Part shown: positions 1 through 11,934 of the stretch, piece after piece | Layout: each line of letters starts with the position of its first letter | Position numbering within the stretch: the stretch's first letter is position 1 | Assembly: GCF_030052815.1 (NCBI RefSeq) | Contig: NC_079505.1 | Location: 29,016,992-29,080,991 of the forward strand | From: Hevea brasiliensis | Taxonomy: Eukaryota; Streptophyta; Magnoliopsida; Malpighiales; Euphorbiaceae | Reading direction: 5' to 3' | Length of the DNA: 64,000 nucleotides | Translations under genes and position numbers: made by a program | Notes under the pieces: model-generated | What the model was told of the DNA's origin: nothing | Database searches by the model: none | Seen by the model: the letters and a program-made list of their open reading frames with translations, nothing else

Positions 1-1459
1 CACTTACCAAACTCAACATTCAAGCTAATCCTGGTTGTACCATCACCTAAACATAATTCACAACATATTATAGGTCATATTGGCAGCTTACAATTACATT
101 CAACATACACCATAAAGTGCAGAATTTTTCAAACCAAATTTACAGCAATTCAATCACCTAACCATAACACTTTTACATGTCCAACTTTACACCATCATAC
201 ATACACTCAAACTGCCATAACATCCAACACAATTTAACATTAATATACCATAAACCAAGCATGAATTCCAGCATTCTTCAAGAGTTAACAACCTACAGCA
301 TTTGTGCATTTACATTCCATTAATTTCTAAGCTTCAAATTTCAATACACATTTACATATACTAAGTATAATCACCCAAATGATTTCCTACATAATATACA
401 TTTAATCAATCCTTTAATTCACCATTTACAAGCAAAAATAAATTTTCTTCAAGGTGTTTCCATGGCTACCAAAAGTACACTTTCCCATTCAACATCAAAC
501 CTCAAAAATCTCTCCATAAATCGAACACCCATAACATCCTTACAAACTTTTATTAAACAATAATAAAAAACACAAACTTACCACTTTGGAAATTCTTCAA
601 AACTCCACAAAAACTTTCCTTTCTTGCTGCCTATCTACTGCCCATGGTGTGAGGATCAAAATTAATGAAGACAAGTAAACAAAATCTAGCTTGAAAGTGG
701 GTGTAATGAACCATGCATTTGGGCGGCCATGGGAGGTTTCTCAAGCTTCATTTCAGCATGGGAGAAGAATGAAGGTTGAAGATGAGTTTACAGATTGTTA
801 GTGGATTTACACCTGCCCATTTAGTGTTTAATTTAATCCATAGTGGTCCACTCACCTTAATTAAACTATATTATATGATTTAATTGATAATTACTCCATT
901 TACACTCCATTTTTGCTATTTACATTAGGTACCACTAAATTAATTTTTCATTATATTTTCGAAGTGTAATATTATTTATTTTTAATGGAAATTTAGGTCA
1001 AAAGACAACTCGGGGTGTCGAATGACCACAATGCCCCTATTCAGGTTATATTCCCGATTTTCGGTAACACCGGGTTTTGTCCGTTTTTCGATTTCTCACT
1101 TTTCTTTGTACTAATTAATTAATTTTTCTTTGATATTTCTAATGGCATTTATACTTCAATTGATGTCTGTTTAAGTCCTAAAAATATTTTATAGGGTTCC
1201 CCGTGGTCCAGGGCTAGTCAACAGTCCACACCGTGACTTCCTGGTGCGGTCACCCATCGCTAAGGTTCTCGCCTCGCTTAACTTGGTTACACTTCATTGC
1301 TATTATTTTTCCTTTGTTTTTCTTGTATTTTCTTTTCTTGTATTTCATTATTTTATGTCTCCTCACTCATATCAAAGTATAGTTCTAGGCATCCTAGCTG
1401 TCCGGACAACACTAGTCACTGGAACAGTAGAACGCACTACCGAACATAGGGGTGTTACA
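1..1459 (-). repeat. 3' LTR of element A (partial)
   Basis: Position 1 aligns with about 8579 of the other LTR and the match runs through the shared stretch to 9828. On the plus strand the LTR ends in GGTGTTACA at 1459, so on the element's own strand it begins TGTAACACC. A near-consensus 5' splice donor (GTAAGT) lies on the minus strand at 581-576. A copy of the cross-family motif related to GGGGCATTTTGGTCATTTC is at about 1020-1038 on the minus strand. No gene is seen here; open frames on the plus strand are chance. Confidence 0.92.
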
Positions 1460-1504
1460 ATTTCCCCCCCCCCCCCCTTAAAATAAATTTCGTTTCAAAA
1501 TTTT
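1460..1504 (-). other. Polypurine tract and preceding palindrome of element A
   Basis: Next to the 3' LTR, the minus strand shows an A/G run containing 14 consecutive G (14 C at 1464-1477 on plus). This is the polypurine tract that primes plus-strand DNA synthesis. Immediately upstream on the element strand lies a decayed version of the AAATTTCG...CGAAATTT palindrome (1485-1504) seen intact in element C. The G run is much longer than the four G of elements B, C and D. Confidence 0.8.
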
Positions 1505-1512
1505 ACGTGGCA

Positions 1513-2842
1513 TTAGTCTCTGAACAGCTGTGAGTGTTGTCTCCTCATATCCTCTTCACGTTCCCAAGTAGCTTCCTGGCCTGAATGATGGTTCCACAGC
1601 ACTTTAACCAGGTGTATCTGTTTGTTCCTCAACTGCTTCACCTCATAAGCCAGAATTTCTATGGGTTCTTCCTCATACGAGAGGTCTGGATTTGCCTCAA
1701 TCTCTTCAACTGATAGTACATGAGATGGGTCAGATCTGTACCTCCTTAACATGGAAACATGGAAGACACTGTGTATCCTTGCTAGCTCTGGAGGTAATGC
1801 CAACCGATATGCCAAAGGACTCACTCTTTCCAGAACCTCATATGGTCCGATGAAACGAGGACTCAGTTTCCCCTTTCTGCCAAATCTCATAATCCTCTTC
1901 CAAGGAGAAACTTTGAGGAATACTTTATCACCCACTGCATATTTAATATCTCTTCTCTTCAGATCAACATAGGACTTCGACTGATGCGATGCCTTGAGTC
2001 TATCTCTGATCAATCTGATCTTTTCCTCTGTCTGCTGAACAATCTTTGGCCCAATCATCTTCCTTTCACCTACTTCATCCCAACATAAGGGAGTTTTGCA
2101 CTTTTTGCCATACAAAGCTTCATATGGAGGCATCCCAATGCTTGATTGGTAGCTGTTGTTATAAGCAAACTCAATCAAAGGCAAGTGTGTATCCCAACTA
2201 ACTTCAAACTCAATCACACAAGCCCGTAGCATATCCTCCAATATCTAAATTACCCTTTGGTGGCCATGCATGCGTGGGTGGAATGTCTTTGAAGTTCAAT
2301 CTAGTTCCTAGGGCTCTCTGAAGACTACCCCAGAATCTAGAAGTGAACCTAGGATCTCTGTCAGACACAATTGATATTGGCACTCCATGCAATTTTACAA
2401 TCTCATATATGTACAATCTGGCCAATCTTTCCAGGCTATAGTCCATCCGAACTAGCAAAAAGTGAGCAGACTTGGTCAATCTGTCAACTATAACCCATAC
2501 TGCATCATGACTATTCTATGTCCTTGGAAGTTCGGTAACAAAATCCATAGTTATTCGTTCCCATTTCCACTCTGGTACGGACAAAGGATGTAACAAACCA
2601 GCTGGAACTTGATGTTCTGCCTTTACTTACTGGCAAGTTAGGCATTTGGAAACAAATTCAGCTATATCTCTCTTCATACCCATCCACCAGTAATGCTCTT
2701 TCAGCCCTCTGTACATTTTAGTTCCATTAGGGTGCATAGCAAAAGGAGACTCATGTGCTTCCTTCATAATGATTTGTCTCAATTCAGCATCATTAGGAAC
2801 GCACATTCTGCCCTGATGTAGCAATAAACCATCATCTTTCAC
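1513..2842 (-). pseudogene. Integrase with chromodomain, element A (broken)
   Basis: This is the retroviral-type integrase that inserts the cDNA into chromatin. The HHCC zinc finger is at about 2842-2627 (HES...MHP...CLTC), followed by a DDE core with the SDRDPRF motif near 2370 and a C-terminal part ending 1513. The last ~50 residues (EPIEILAYEVKQLRNKQ through ATWEREEDM) form a chromodomain, typical of chromoviruses. In-frame stops lie after CLTCQ, before the DDE core, and at VI*ILED near 2240. The stretch that should hold the catalytic Glu is scrambled by frameshifts. There is no intron at the VIQ/ILED boundary, unlike element B. Inactive. Confidence 0.9.
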
Positions 2843-3459
2843 AGAAAATTCAGGTTTCTTGCCCTGCTGGACTTCTTTCGAGCTAACCGATATTTATCAT
2901 CATTCTGAGCAGCCATTCTGATATGATCAATCAACACTGGCTGTACATGCCATGCAACTACTGTCTGTCCCTCATCATCAATCTCTAAACTGGCATGCTG
3001 TGCTTTCAACTCATATACCATGGATAAAGGAGAAACTCTGAGACTTGCCATAGTCTTGCGACTTAAGGCGTCAGCCACCACATTTGCTTTCCCTGGCTGA
3101 TAGTCTATTAAGCAATCATAATCTTTAATGAGTTCTAACCATCTCCTCTGCCTCAAATTCAATTCCTTCTGGGTGCCCAAATACTTCAAGCTCTTGTGAT
3201 CTGTGTAAATGTAGCATTTCTCCCCATACAAATAGTGTCTCCAGATCTTCAGAGTAAAAACAATAGCTGCTAGCTCCAGATTATGTGTTGGGTAGTTCCT
3301 CTCATGCGGTTTCAGCTGACGTGATGCATAAGTAATGACATTCCGATCTTGCATCAATACACAGCCTAACCCATTGTGAGAAGCATCACTATAAACTGTG
3401 TATTCTTTACCCGGAGTAGGTAAAGTGAGGACTGGAGCTTCAGTCAAACACCTCTTCAA
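2843..3459 (-). pseudogene. RNase H, element A
   Basis: RNase H domain of the gypsy polyprotein, which degrades the RNA of the RNA-DNA hybrid. It shows [15 protein letters not shown] (first Asp), [20 protein letters not shown] (Glu) and [10 protein letters not shown] (second Asp), then the linker ending DALSRK. This piece is open for about 206 codons. It is separated from the reverse transcriptase by a TAG at about 3494 and from the integrase by a frame change near 2840. Sequence and length are normal for the family. Confidence 0.9.
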
Positions 3460-3492
3460 CTCATCAAAACTTTGCTGACATTTATCTGTCCA

Positions 3493-4418
3493 CTAAAATT
3501 TTACATCTTTCCGAAGCAGTTTGGTCAGTGGAGAAGATAACATAGAAAACCCTTTCACAAATCGACGGTAATATCCAGCTAAACCCAGAAAACTGCGAAT
3601 TTCTGTGATGTTCCTAGGCGGCTTCCAATTAAGGATAGCTTCTACCTTGCTGGAATCTACCTTGATCCCTTCAGCTGACACAACATGTCCCAAAAAGGAG
3701 ATTTTTTCAGCCAAAATTCACACTTCGACAATTTGGCGTATAGCTGTTTCTCCCTTAAAGTCTGCAGTACAATCCGCAGATGTCTGTCATGCTCCTCTGC
3801 ATTCCTCGAGTATATCAAAATGTCATCAATAAACACCACCACAAATTGATCAAGATATGGTCTGAAGATAGTGTTCATCAGATCCATAAAAGCAGCTGGA
3901 GCATTTGTTAACCCAAATGGCATTACTAGAAACTCATAGTGGCCATACCGAGTTCTGAAAGCAATTTTTGGAATACTCTGCTCTTGCACCTTCAACTGAT
4001 AATAATCAAATCGCAAATCAATTTTGGAGAATACAGCTGCGCCTTTCAACTGATCAAACAGATCATCAATGCGAGGCAATGGATATCTATTCTTTATTGT
4101 CACCTTATTCAACTACCGGTAGTCTATACATAAGCAGAGAGTACCGTCCTTCTTCTTAACAAACAACACTGGTGCTCCCCAAGGTGACACACTAGGGCGA
4201 ATGAAGCCCTTTTCAAGTAATTCTTGCAATTGCATCTTTAACTCCTTCAACTCTGCTGGTGCCATTCTGTATGGTGTTATGGAGATTGGATCCACACCAG
4301 GCATAACATTAATTTCAAACTGCACTTCTCTTTTCGGAGGTAATCCTAACAATTCATCAGGAAACACATCTGGAAAGTCATATACTGTAGGGTTGTCCTT
4401 CAATGCTGGACTCCCCAC
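3493..4418 (-). pseudogene. Reverse transcriptase, element A (broken)
   Basis: Ty3/gypsy reverse transcriptase. It starts with the [15 protein letters not shown] block that follows protease, then [20 protein letters not shown], the [18 protein letters not shown] motif and the catalytic [13 protein letters not shown] replaces the Gln of CIDYRQLNKV at about 4110, and a frame change occurs around 3660-3715. The usual [10 protein letters not shown] reads [10 protein letters not shown], changing conserved positions. An in-frame TAA at about 4420 separates this domain from protease. Nonfunctional. Confidence 0.9.
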
Positions 4419-4486
4419 TTAGGTGTCTACCACATGTGCCAAGTATGCTTCACACCCCTTTCTGATCATTTTTCCGCTAGTGCAAA

Positions 4487-4963
4487 TTAAATGATGTTTG
4501 ATGGCAATAACTGCCTCTCCCCATGTATTACCACATCACTGTACTGAGGGAGACCAAAAGTGATTATCTTCAGCCTATAGTCAATCATGGCATGATGCCT
4601 AGCTAACCAATCCATGCCCAAGATGATATCATAATCTCTGAAAGGCATTTCAATGAAATCAGACAGAAAAGTGTGTCCTTGGATCACCAAAGGACAATCT
4701 CTATACATTTTATTAACCCTGACCTCCTGTCCTAGCGGACTTGTTACTAGCACCTCAAAGTCCATTTTTGTACATGGAATACCAATGCAATCAATGATGC
4801 TAGCACTTACATAAGAATGGGTAGAATCCGGATCAAATAACATAAACACATCTTGATTAAAAGTTGAGAAGGCACCAGCCACAACATCAGATGTCTCGGC
4901 CTCTTCCCTCTGTCTCATTGCATAGATTCTGACTGGAGCACTGTCCTGCTCTAACCGTTTCAC
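4487..4963 (-). pseudogene. Aspartic protease, element A
   Basis: Retropepsin domain that would cleave the polyprotein. It shows the flap-like and C-terminal block ILGMDWLARHHAMIDY and the active-site region LFDPDSTHSYVS. In element B this site reads LVDPGSTHSY, so the glycine after D-P is Asp here, which probably impairs activity. About 158 codons remain open. The region after it (4420-4486) links to the reverse transcriptase. Confidence 0.87.
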
Positions 4964-6140
4964 TGTGCCTTGGCTGCCTGTTGGGCTACCTTTACCCCTG
5001 CCTCTACCTCTGCTGGGTGGTTGTGAACTTCTAGTGATAGGGCTCTGAACTGACCCTTCTGCAGTAGTAGGAGGTGGTTCAACTCTGCGACTACTGGTGC
5101 AGTCCTTGGCAAAGTATCATGTGCCTCCACAGTTATAACAGGCTCCAATAGCCTTGTAGCATATCCCACCATGATTTCTTCCACAAGTTTCACATTGGCG
5201 AGGAGGGTAGGAACCTCTGGTACTCTGCTGACCAGATAGGGGAGGCTTCTATCATGAATATCTTCCCTTACCAGACTTCTTGCCACCTCTGCCATGTCCC
5301 CCATGATTCTTCCTCTTTCCAGTAGGACCACTGGAACTCTGTTCTACTGATTTTCCCTCTTTCTCTGTCTTCTCTGATTTCTTTTTCTCAGAGTCGCTTG
5401 CACTCAATTCTTTCCAACTCTAGGGCTTGAGAAACAATTTCAGAGAAGTTAGTGTGTTTGAATCCGACCACTTGTAATCTGATACTGGACTTCAAGCCGA
5501 TTTCAAACCTCTTGCATCTCTCCCTGCTGGTAGCAAGTAAACTTACTGCATAATGACTCAGGTGGGAAAATTCTCTTTCATACTCAGCCACTGATCTGCT
5601 CCCCTATTTCAGACTTAGGAACTCTTATAGCTTCTGGCCTACATAAGCATCAGGGACATATTTTTGTCTGAATTCCCTAAGAAAGTCATTCCATGTTAGC
5701 ACTGCAGGTTCTACCAAACTGTGTGGAATGGTTTTCCACCAGTCATAAGCATCCCCCTGTGGCAAAGATACTGAGTATTCAAATCTGAGCTCCTCCGTGC
5801 AATGCAGTTTCTTGAATACCCTATCCATCCTCTCTAACCACTGTTCAGCCTCTAGAGGATCTACTGTCCCCTTGAACTCTGTAGCCCCATATTTCATCAA
5901 TTTGTCATACTGCCTAGTAGGAGATTGTGGTTGTACCACTGGTGTCTGTATTAGGACTTGAGTAGGCACATTACCAGCCATTTGTTGGAACATTGCAGCC
6001 ATCTGCTGAGCGAACTGAGCAGGAAACTGCGGTACTGCAGGGGCTGGTGCAGCTGAACCACTGACATTGTATAGGGCTGGGGCATCCCCTTGCACTTCAG
6101 CCTCTATAGATATATCGACTGAACGATCACCCTCTTCCAT
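4964..6140 (-). pseudogene. gag, element A (broken)
   Basis: Nucleocapsid/capsid polyprotein. The start ATG at 6140 (MEEGDRSVDIS) is chosen because it lies 25 nt after a good splice acceptor and matches elements A' and C. The capsid-like retrotransposon gag block (FKGTVDPLEAEQWLERMDRVF, DAYDWWKTIPHS, FLREFRQKYVPDAY) covers about 5630-5900. Two stops replace Gln near 5624 and 5605. The double zinc knuckle (CETCGRNHGGIC and CYNCGG) lies at about 5120-5205 in a shifted frame. At 5624 the right-hand copy has CAA where this copy has TAA. Confidence 0.88.
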
Positions 6141-6309
6141 AGTCAATGCGAGGATCTTAGATCTCCTGAACAAATAACACAAGGAGATTTCCTCCCGTTA
6201 GTACATATTTATAATGTAATGTACTGTATGTATCAAACAATGATATTAAGCAGTTGTACTATGAAGGAAGAATATTCAAGTAACAGGTGAAAACAGAATT
6301 TAAAAACTA

Positions 6310-6321
6310 GCTCTGATACCA
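6310..6321 (-). other. Primer-binding site, element A
   Basis: On the minus strand this reads TGGTATCAGAGC, complementary to the 3' end of plant initiator tRNA-Met, eight bases after the LTR end. Between it and the gag ATG (6141-6309) is an untranslated leader with a polypyrimidine-AG acceptor ending at 6166. Confidence 0.9.
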
Positions 6322-6329
6322 CTAAAACA

Positions 6330-9300
6330 TGTCACACCCTACCCCTCTATAAGGCGTAACATGATCCCGTAGTATACCTAATGAATTACCAACTTCGCCT
6401 ACTGATAACCCATTAAATACACTACAAGGGATTTTCAAAACTTTTCTTACTTCTTTTACAGTGGTGAGCACTATTTATAGGTGTTAAAAAACTTTTTGAA
6501 CTGAAGTGAATTAGCTAACACATTTAGACTATTAGTAATTTCTGTAAAAATTTTGGCAGAATGCCCTCTATTTTTAGGATAAAACAGTTCTTCAAAAACC
6601 TGTAAAAAGCACTTCAATATTTTCCTCAATCTCAAACTCCAACAAAATTCAACACAATATGTTTTTCAACTCAATCCACAATAATTTTTCAAAGGCTGAG
6701 ATAAAGAAATACAGTACAAATTTTACAAACCAAAATAACTTATAATTTACTTTACAACTTCAAGGTACAATTTTATTTTACAACTACTCAAACCAAGAAC
6801 AAAATATACATACAGTGAATATACATTACAGTACAAAATGCAAAATGTGGTATACTCATTATACCCGATAATCTCTCGCTGGATGTACTAGCAGCCTAGT
6901 CTGCTGCCCTATTCGTCTGTCTACCTGCAACAGCAATGAAAAGCTATCGCTGAGACAATGTCTCAGTAGTGCACAACATTAACCAAATACAACTTTAAAT
7001 CACAATTCATAAATCATATAAATGATGGATACTTAAAACCATAGTTAAATTCAAGACAACAAATGTCATAAGGAATTTAAACTCTATTTTACAATATCAC
7101 AATAAATCTCAGAGATCAAAACATAGTTAAATTCAAAAGACAGTGAATGTCAATAAGAATTTAAACTCCATTTCACAATCTTACAATACATATCAATAAA
7201 TCACACACAGCTTAATCATGTTCCAAAGTTCAATTCGTCCCAAAAGCTGATGGCTAATGAGGTATTCAATTCATCCCAAAAGCCGATGGCTAATGAGGAA
7301 TAACATAGCTAGCTAGCAAAAATATGACTACTCATTCGATTTGTCCTCAACAGACACACACCTCAACACTTCAGCTAGAGAGGGAATTCAATTCGTCCCA
7401 CTAGACAAGCTAGCGAGGAATACAATCAATATACATGATAGCTGTGTTTTCAAATCATTTCCAGTGCTTTTCAATCAATAAGTATCCATCAATATCATTC
7501 AAAAATTTTTCACAGTTTGAAACCATTTACAATGCTTTTCAAGCAATAAATATTCATTCAAACACATTTCCACAATTTAAAACAATAATGTACAAATAGT
7601 CATAATTCATTTCAATTGAAAAATTCAAAAGAATTAGCTGTTGTGCACAAATCTCTGATAACTGTCTCCTGGTCTTGACTCAGTGTTTCCTTCGCTTTTC
7701 CTGAGTCTTTGTTAACTGAGAAACACAATTCGAAGTGTTTCAGTACTAAATTAAACTGTCTCTAACGATAATGCTTGATAAGTAATTCACTCAATGCTAT
7801 TATTTGCTTAATCAACCTAATATATCGACCCTCGATGCATTCTAGGTAAATTAAGTTTTAATGTTACTAACTTGTCACATTCGATAGTCTTTTAGGGTTG
7901 GTACAAGTTACCAAGTTCATTTCCGTGTATACTGCATTTTCTTGCAATTTGCTGGATTCCGGGATACTAGTTTGACCTAGCCGGACGACCTAGTTGCCTC
8001 GGTTTTCGGGTATCGGTCAAAACTACAAACTTGTAGATCTATGTCTTATTGCACGCGGGGCAAAATTTCAGGTCATTCTGAGTTATTTAGACCAAGTTAT
8101 GGTCATTTTACTATTGCTGGTCAAATTGCATCAAAATTGGTCACTTTAGGTCACTTTAGGTCATTTTTGGTTCGGCCAGTTTTTGGACCCGAAATTGTGC
8201 AAGCCGTTTGACTTGCTTATGGTTATTTCTGGGTTTTGGTATCTTCATAAGACTTGTAGATATGGGTCTTAACTATTTATGGTCAAAATTTCAGGTCAAT
8301 TGGACCTGTTTTGAGTGAGTTATGGCCTAAACACTAACTATTGCCCAAATGGTCAATTTTCAGGCCTTATTTGCACTTAATCCGGATTTGGTCATTTTTC
8401 AAGCTACCTTGCAAGCAGAATTTTGGAAAGCTTCCTTCATGAAAGTTGGCACATTTTTTGCCTAGTTCCACCTCCAATTGGTTTCATACCAATTGGAGCC
8501 ACACACTTAAAGTTCCAGGCCTAAAACACAAACTGCCTTATTGCATTTCTTTCATACACATCAAGGATCACTCTTAACACTTACCAAACTCAACATTCAA
8601 GCCAATTCTGGTTGTACCATGACCTAAACATAATTCACAACATATTATAGGTCATTTTGGCAGCTTACAATTACATTCAACATACACCATAAAGTGTAGA
8701 ATTTTTCAAACCAAATTTACAACAATTCAATCACCTAACCATAACACTTTTACATGTCCAACTTCACACCATCATACATACACTCAAACTGCCATAACAT
8801 CCAACACAATTTAACATTAATATACCATAAACCAAGCATGAATTCCAGCATTCTTCAAGAGTTAACAACCTACCGCATTTGTGCATTTACATTCCATTAA
8901 TTTCTAAGCTTCAAATTTCAATACACATTTACATATACTAAGTATAATCACCCAAATGATTTCCTACACAATATACATTTAATCAATCCTTTAATTCACC
9001 ATTTACAAGAAAAAATAAACTGTCTTCAAGGTGTTTCCATGGCTGCCAAAAGTACACTTCCCCATTCAACATCAAACCTCAAAAATCTCTCCATAAATCA
9101 AACACCCATAACATCCTTACAAACTTTAATTAAACAATAATAAAAAACACAAACTTACCACTTTGGAAATTCTTCAAAACTCCACAAAACTTTCCTTTCT
9201 TGCTGCCTATCTACTGCCCATGGTGTGAGGATCAAAATTAATGAAGACAAGTAAACAAAATCTAGCTTGAAAGTGGGTGTAATGAACCGTGCATTTGGGC

Positions 9301-9828
9301 GGCCATGGGAGGTTTCTCAAGCTTCATTTCGGCATGGGAGAAGAATGAAGGTTGAAGATGAGTTTATAGATTGTTAGTGGATTTACACCTGCCCATTTAG
9401 TGTTTAATTTAATCCATAGTGGTCCACTCACCTTAATTAAACTATATTATATGTTTTAATTGATAATTACTCCATTTACACTCCATTTTTGCTATTTACA
9501 TTAGGTACCACTAAATTAATTTTTCATTATATTTTCCAAGTATAATATTATTTATTTTTAATGGACATTTAGGTCAAAAGACAACTCGGGGTGTCGAATG
9601 ACCACAATGGCCCTGTTCGGGTTACATTCTGGATTTTTCGGTAACACCAGGTTTTGTCCGTTTTTTGATTTCTCACTTTTCTTTGTACTAATTAATTAAT
9701 TTTTCTTTGATATTTCTGATGGCATTTATACTTCAATTGATGTCTCTTTAAGTCTTAAAAATATTTTCCAAGGTTCCCCAATGTCCAGGGCTAGTCAACG
9801 GTCCACATCGTGACTTCCCGGTGCAGTC
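6330..9828 (-). repeat. 5' LTR of element A, truncated by copia insertion
   Basis: On the plus strand it begins TGTCACACCCTACCCC, matching the terminal inverted TG...CA of the family. It aligns with 1-1459 over 8579-9828 with few differences and lacks the last ~220 bp because copia enters at 9829. The full family LTR would be about 3.7 kb. Contents include a 36-bp tandem duplication (7229-7300), a 10-bp tandem unit near 8145, CAGGTCAATTGGACCTG palindromes (8293-8309) and a splice-donor-like GTAAGT (9158-9153, minus strand). Confidence 0.92.
7229..7300 (+). repeat. 36-bp tandem duplication in element A LTR
   Basis: Two adjacent 36-bp units (7229-7264 and 7265-7300) begin TTCAATTCGTCCCAAAAGC and TTCAATTCATCCCAAAAGC. 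A related half unit lies near 7387-7424. The same array is at about 47388-47459 in the right copy. Confidence 0.85.
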
Positions 9829-11932
9829 TGTTAGTAGTATGCCCTAGAGCATATCATTTAGTATGTATGTTGTACATATTTTTATTAATAAAAGGCATTT
9901 CCACTTTTCTATTTACATAATATATTTATATGTAATAGAAAAAGTCCATTAATATTTTGCTAGAAATATTATTCTTAAGTTGTTAAGAATATGAGTGACA
10001 ATATTTCTAGCACAAAGTATCATAAATAGGTTCACAATCGAGGATACTTCATAATAAGGACATGACTTATCCAGAAATATTGTATTCATGTTTGTTCCCA
10101 AGTTATTCATATGAGATATAAATAAGATGGAATGGTGAGTCTCATGCCATATAACAAACATGATAGGCACTTATAAATGATAAGTAGGCCGAACCAGTGA
10201 CACTTATGACAAGCACATGGAGTTTACTCTTGTCAATGTTTTGTCATAAATCATATCAGTGCATATAATCTTTAGACCTGAGATAGCACAGTTATCTTGT
10301 ATATAGGTAGTTTGAGTTTGATACTGCTTTCATACTTGTACTATGTATGGGTATATAGGCATGTGTTGGCTCCTACTAGTTATATATGGAGGTAGGTGTT
10401 GATCAAGATGGAATCTGTTCCTCTAAGTAAATAGAGATAAAATCCTATGTTCATTTAATTGTTCTTGATGTTTCAAGTTCCTGGCCAGGGCAGATAGATT
10501 TATTCAGAAAAGAGTTTCTGATGAGAAAATCTTTTTAATCAAGAACTGGAATTAAAAGAGAACATAATATTCATAGCAAATGGAGTTTGACATACACCAT
10601 GACTCCAGCTTGAGTTGGGATTTTGTAACAGAGAGATTCTAGTGCATGGTAACATATGATTATAGGTTCATTTAAGGTAAACCTTATTACTAATTGGGTG
10701 GCCATGGCATTCTATGCTAGGTGTTAACCATGGTCTATGAGGTTCATAAAATGATTTAGAGAAATCATTTATGGTAAGAAAGAGTCCTGATGATATTAAG
10801 AGTTGATATCATGTCTCATTGCCAATTAGTGATGAGCCTAGTAAGTCACACAAATGCACAAGTTATCACCTATTTAAATATGATTTAATTAATTAATCAA
10901 AGAGTTTAATTGATTAATTAAATAGGTTTGGTTTGCAATTAAATTGCAAAGTCCCTAGCATGACTTGAAACCAAATCTAGATTATTGGATGTATAATATA
11001 AGTTAAATTTATATTTAAAGTGTTTAAATATGAATTTAATTAATGAGAAATTAAATAATAGAGATTAATTAATTAATTTATATTTGATATAAATTGATTA
11101 GAAGAAGAAAAATAATTATTTTGGGTTAAGAACTCAAAATTAAGACACAGGGGCATTTTGGTCATTTCACAGTGTGACACGTGGCACCATGAGATGGTGA
11201 CACATTGGATTACACATAAGCTTGCCAAATGTATTTTAATCATGTAAGATGATTAAAATCAAGATTAAATATAGGTTTGACACTTGGCACAATGTGATTG
11301 GGTCACTTAAACCTAGAGCTAATCAAAGGTGACATGTGGCAAGGGTTTAATGTGTTAACCTAGCTATTTAAGTGTTGTTATGAAAAATTAAGAACTAGAG
11401 CCACTCCTCTCCTTTGTCACGCCACTTTGAGACTTTTCATCTATTCTTCTTCATCTCTCATCAATTCAAAGAGATTAGCCATCAATCTCTTGAATTAAGA
11501 ACACTAGAAATTGTTTCTAGTGTCCTGTTTACATCTCTAATCTCTTAAAAGGCAGAACTTGAATTTCTAATAAATAGAAAAAGCTTTAGAAGCTGCTCAA
11601 GGGCTGTCATAGGTGTTCTTGGTGTGGACAAGCTAGAGGGACAACATCTGGTGTCCTGAAGACGAATCTCAAAGGCGCAGACACGCTGCCGTGCATCAAG
11701 AGTTTAGTGTAATCGTTCTTGATTTAATCTAGGGTTCTAAAATTAATCTGATTAATTTTAAAATCTTAAATGGCAAATACAGATCCAAAAACATATTAAA
11801 AGAGTTTTAATATGTTGTTTATCATTGAAATCAAATAGATAAAAATAAATCTTGCATGATGCATGTGACCCTAGGTGAAAATTTTTGAATTCAATGATAT
11901 AAACTTGTGTTTTTCACGCTTTCGTTCCTTCA
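9829..11932 (+). repeat. Copia 5' LTR
   Basis: 2104-bp LTR, TG...CA. It holds an AT-rich imperfect inverted repeat (10869-10926), the GGGGCATTTTGGTCATTTC motif at 11150-11168, and a likely TATA element CTATTTAAG at 11364-11372 about 570 bp before the end. It has the 175-bp block (10466-10640) that is missing in the 3' LTR. The 73-codon minus-strand frame inside it is a chance frame. Confidence 0.93.
10869..10926. repeat. AT-rich imperfect inverted repeat in copia LTR
   Basis: CCTATTTAA at the left end and TTAAATAGG at the right end flank complementary TTAATTAATC/GATTAATTAA stretches around a short centre. The same structure is at about 18588-18645, 51009-51066 and 58630-58687 in the other LTR copies. 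Confidence 0.7.
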
Positions 11933-11934
11933 AT

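Larger units (their letters stand above)
6166..9158 (-). other. Candidate leader intron, element A
   Basis: On the minus strand a donor AAAGTG|GTAAGTTTG in the 5' LTR (G at 9158) could join a pyrimidine-rich acceptor TTATTTGTTCAG (ending 6166), 25 nt before the gag ATG at 6140. Splicing would remove most of the LTR transcript and the primer-binding site. Only the sequence signals are seen; no transcript evidence is available. Confidence 0.4.
1..9828 (-). mobile_element. Element A: Ty3/gypsy (Tekay-like chromovirus), 3' LTR truncated by window edge, 5' LTR cut by copia
   Basis: Read on the minus strand the order is 5' LTR (6330-9828), tRNA-Met primer-binding site, gag, protease, reverse transcriptase, RNase H, integrase with C-terminal chromodomain, polypurine tract and 3' LTR (1-1459). 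This order (integrase after RNase H) is that of Ty3/gypsy, and the chromodomain plus very long LTRs fit the Tekay/Del chromoviruses. The coding part has many stops and is inactive. The 5' LTR is interrupted after ...GGTGCAGTC by the copia LTR, and its distal ~220 bp, present in the left LTR, are not found on the other side. Confidence 0.93.

Noticed and set aside
9949..10170. Conserved 73-85 codon minus-strand frames in copia LTRs
   Set aside because: Conserved only as part of LTR copies; no start context or domain.
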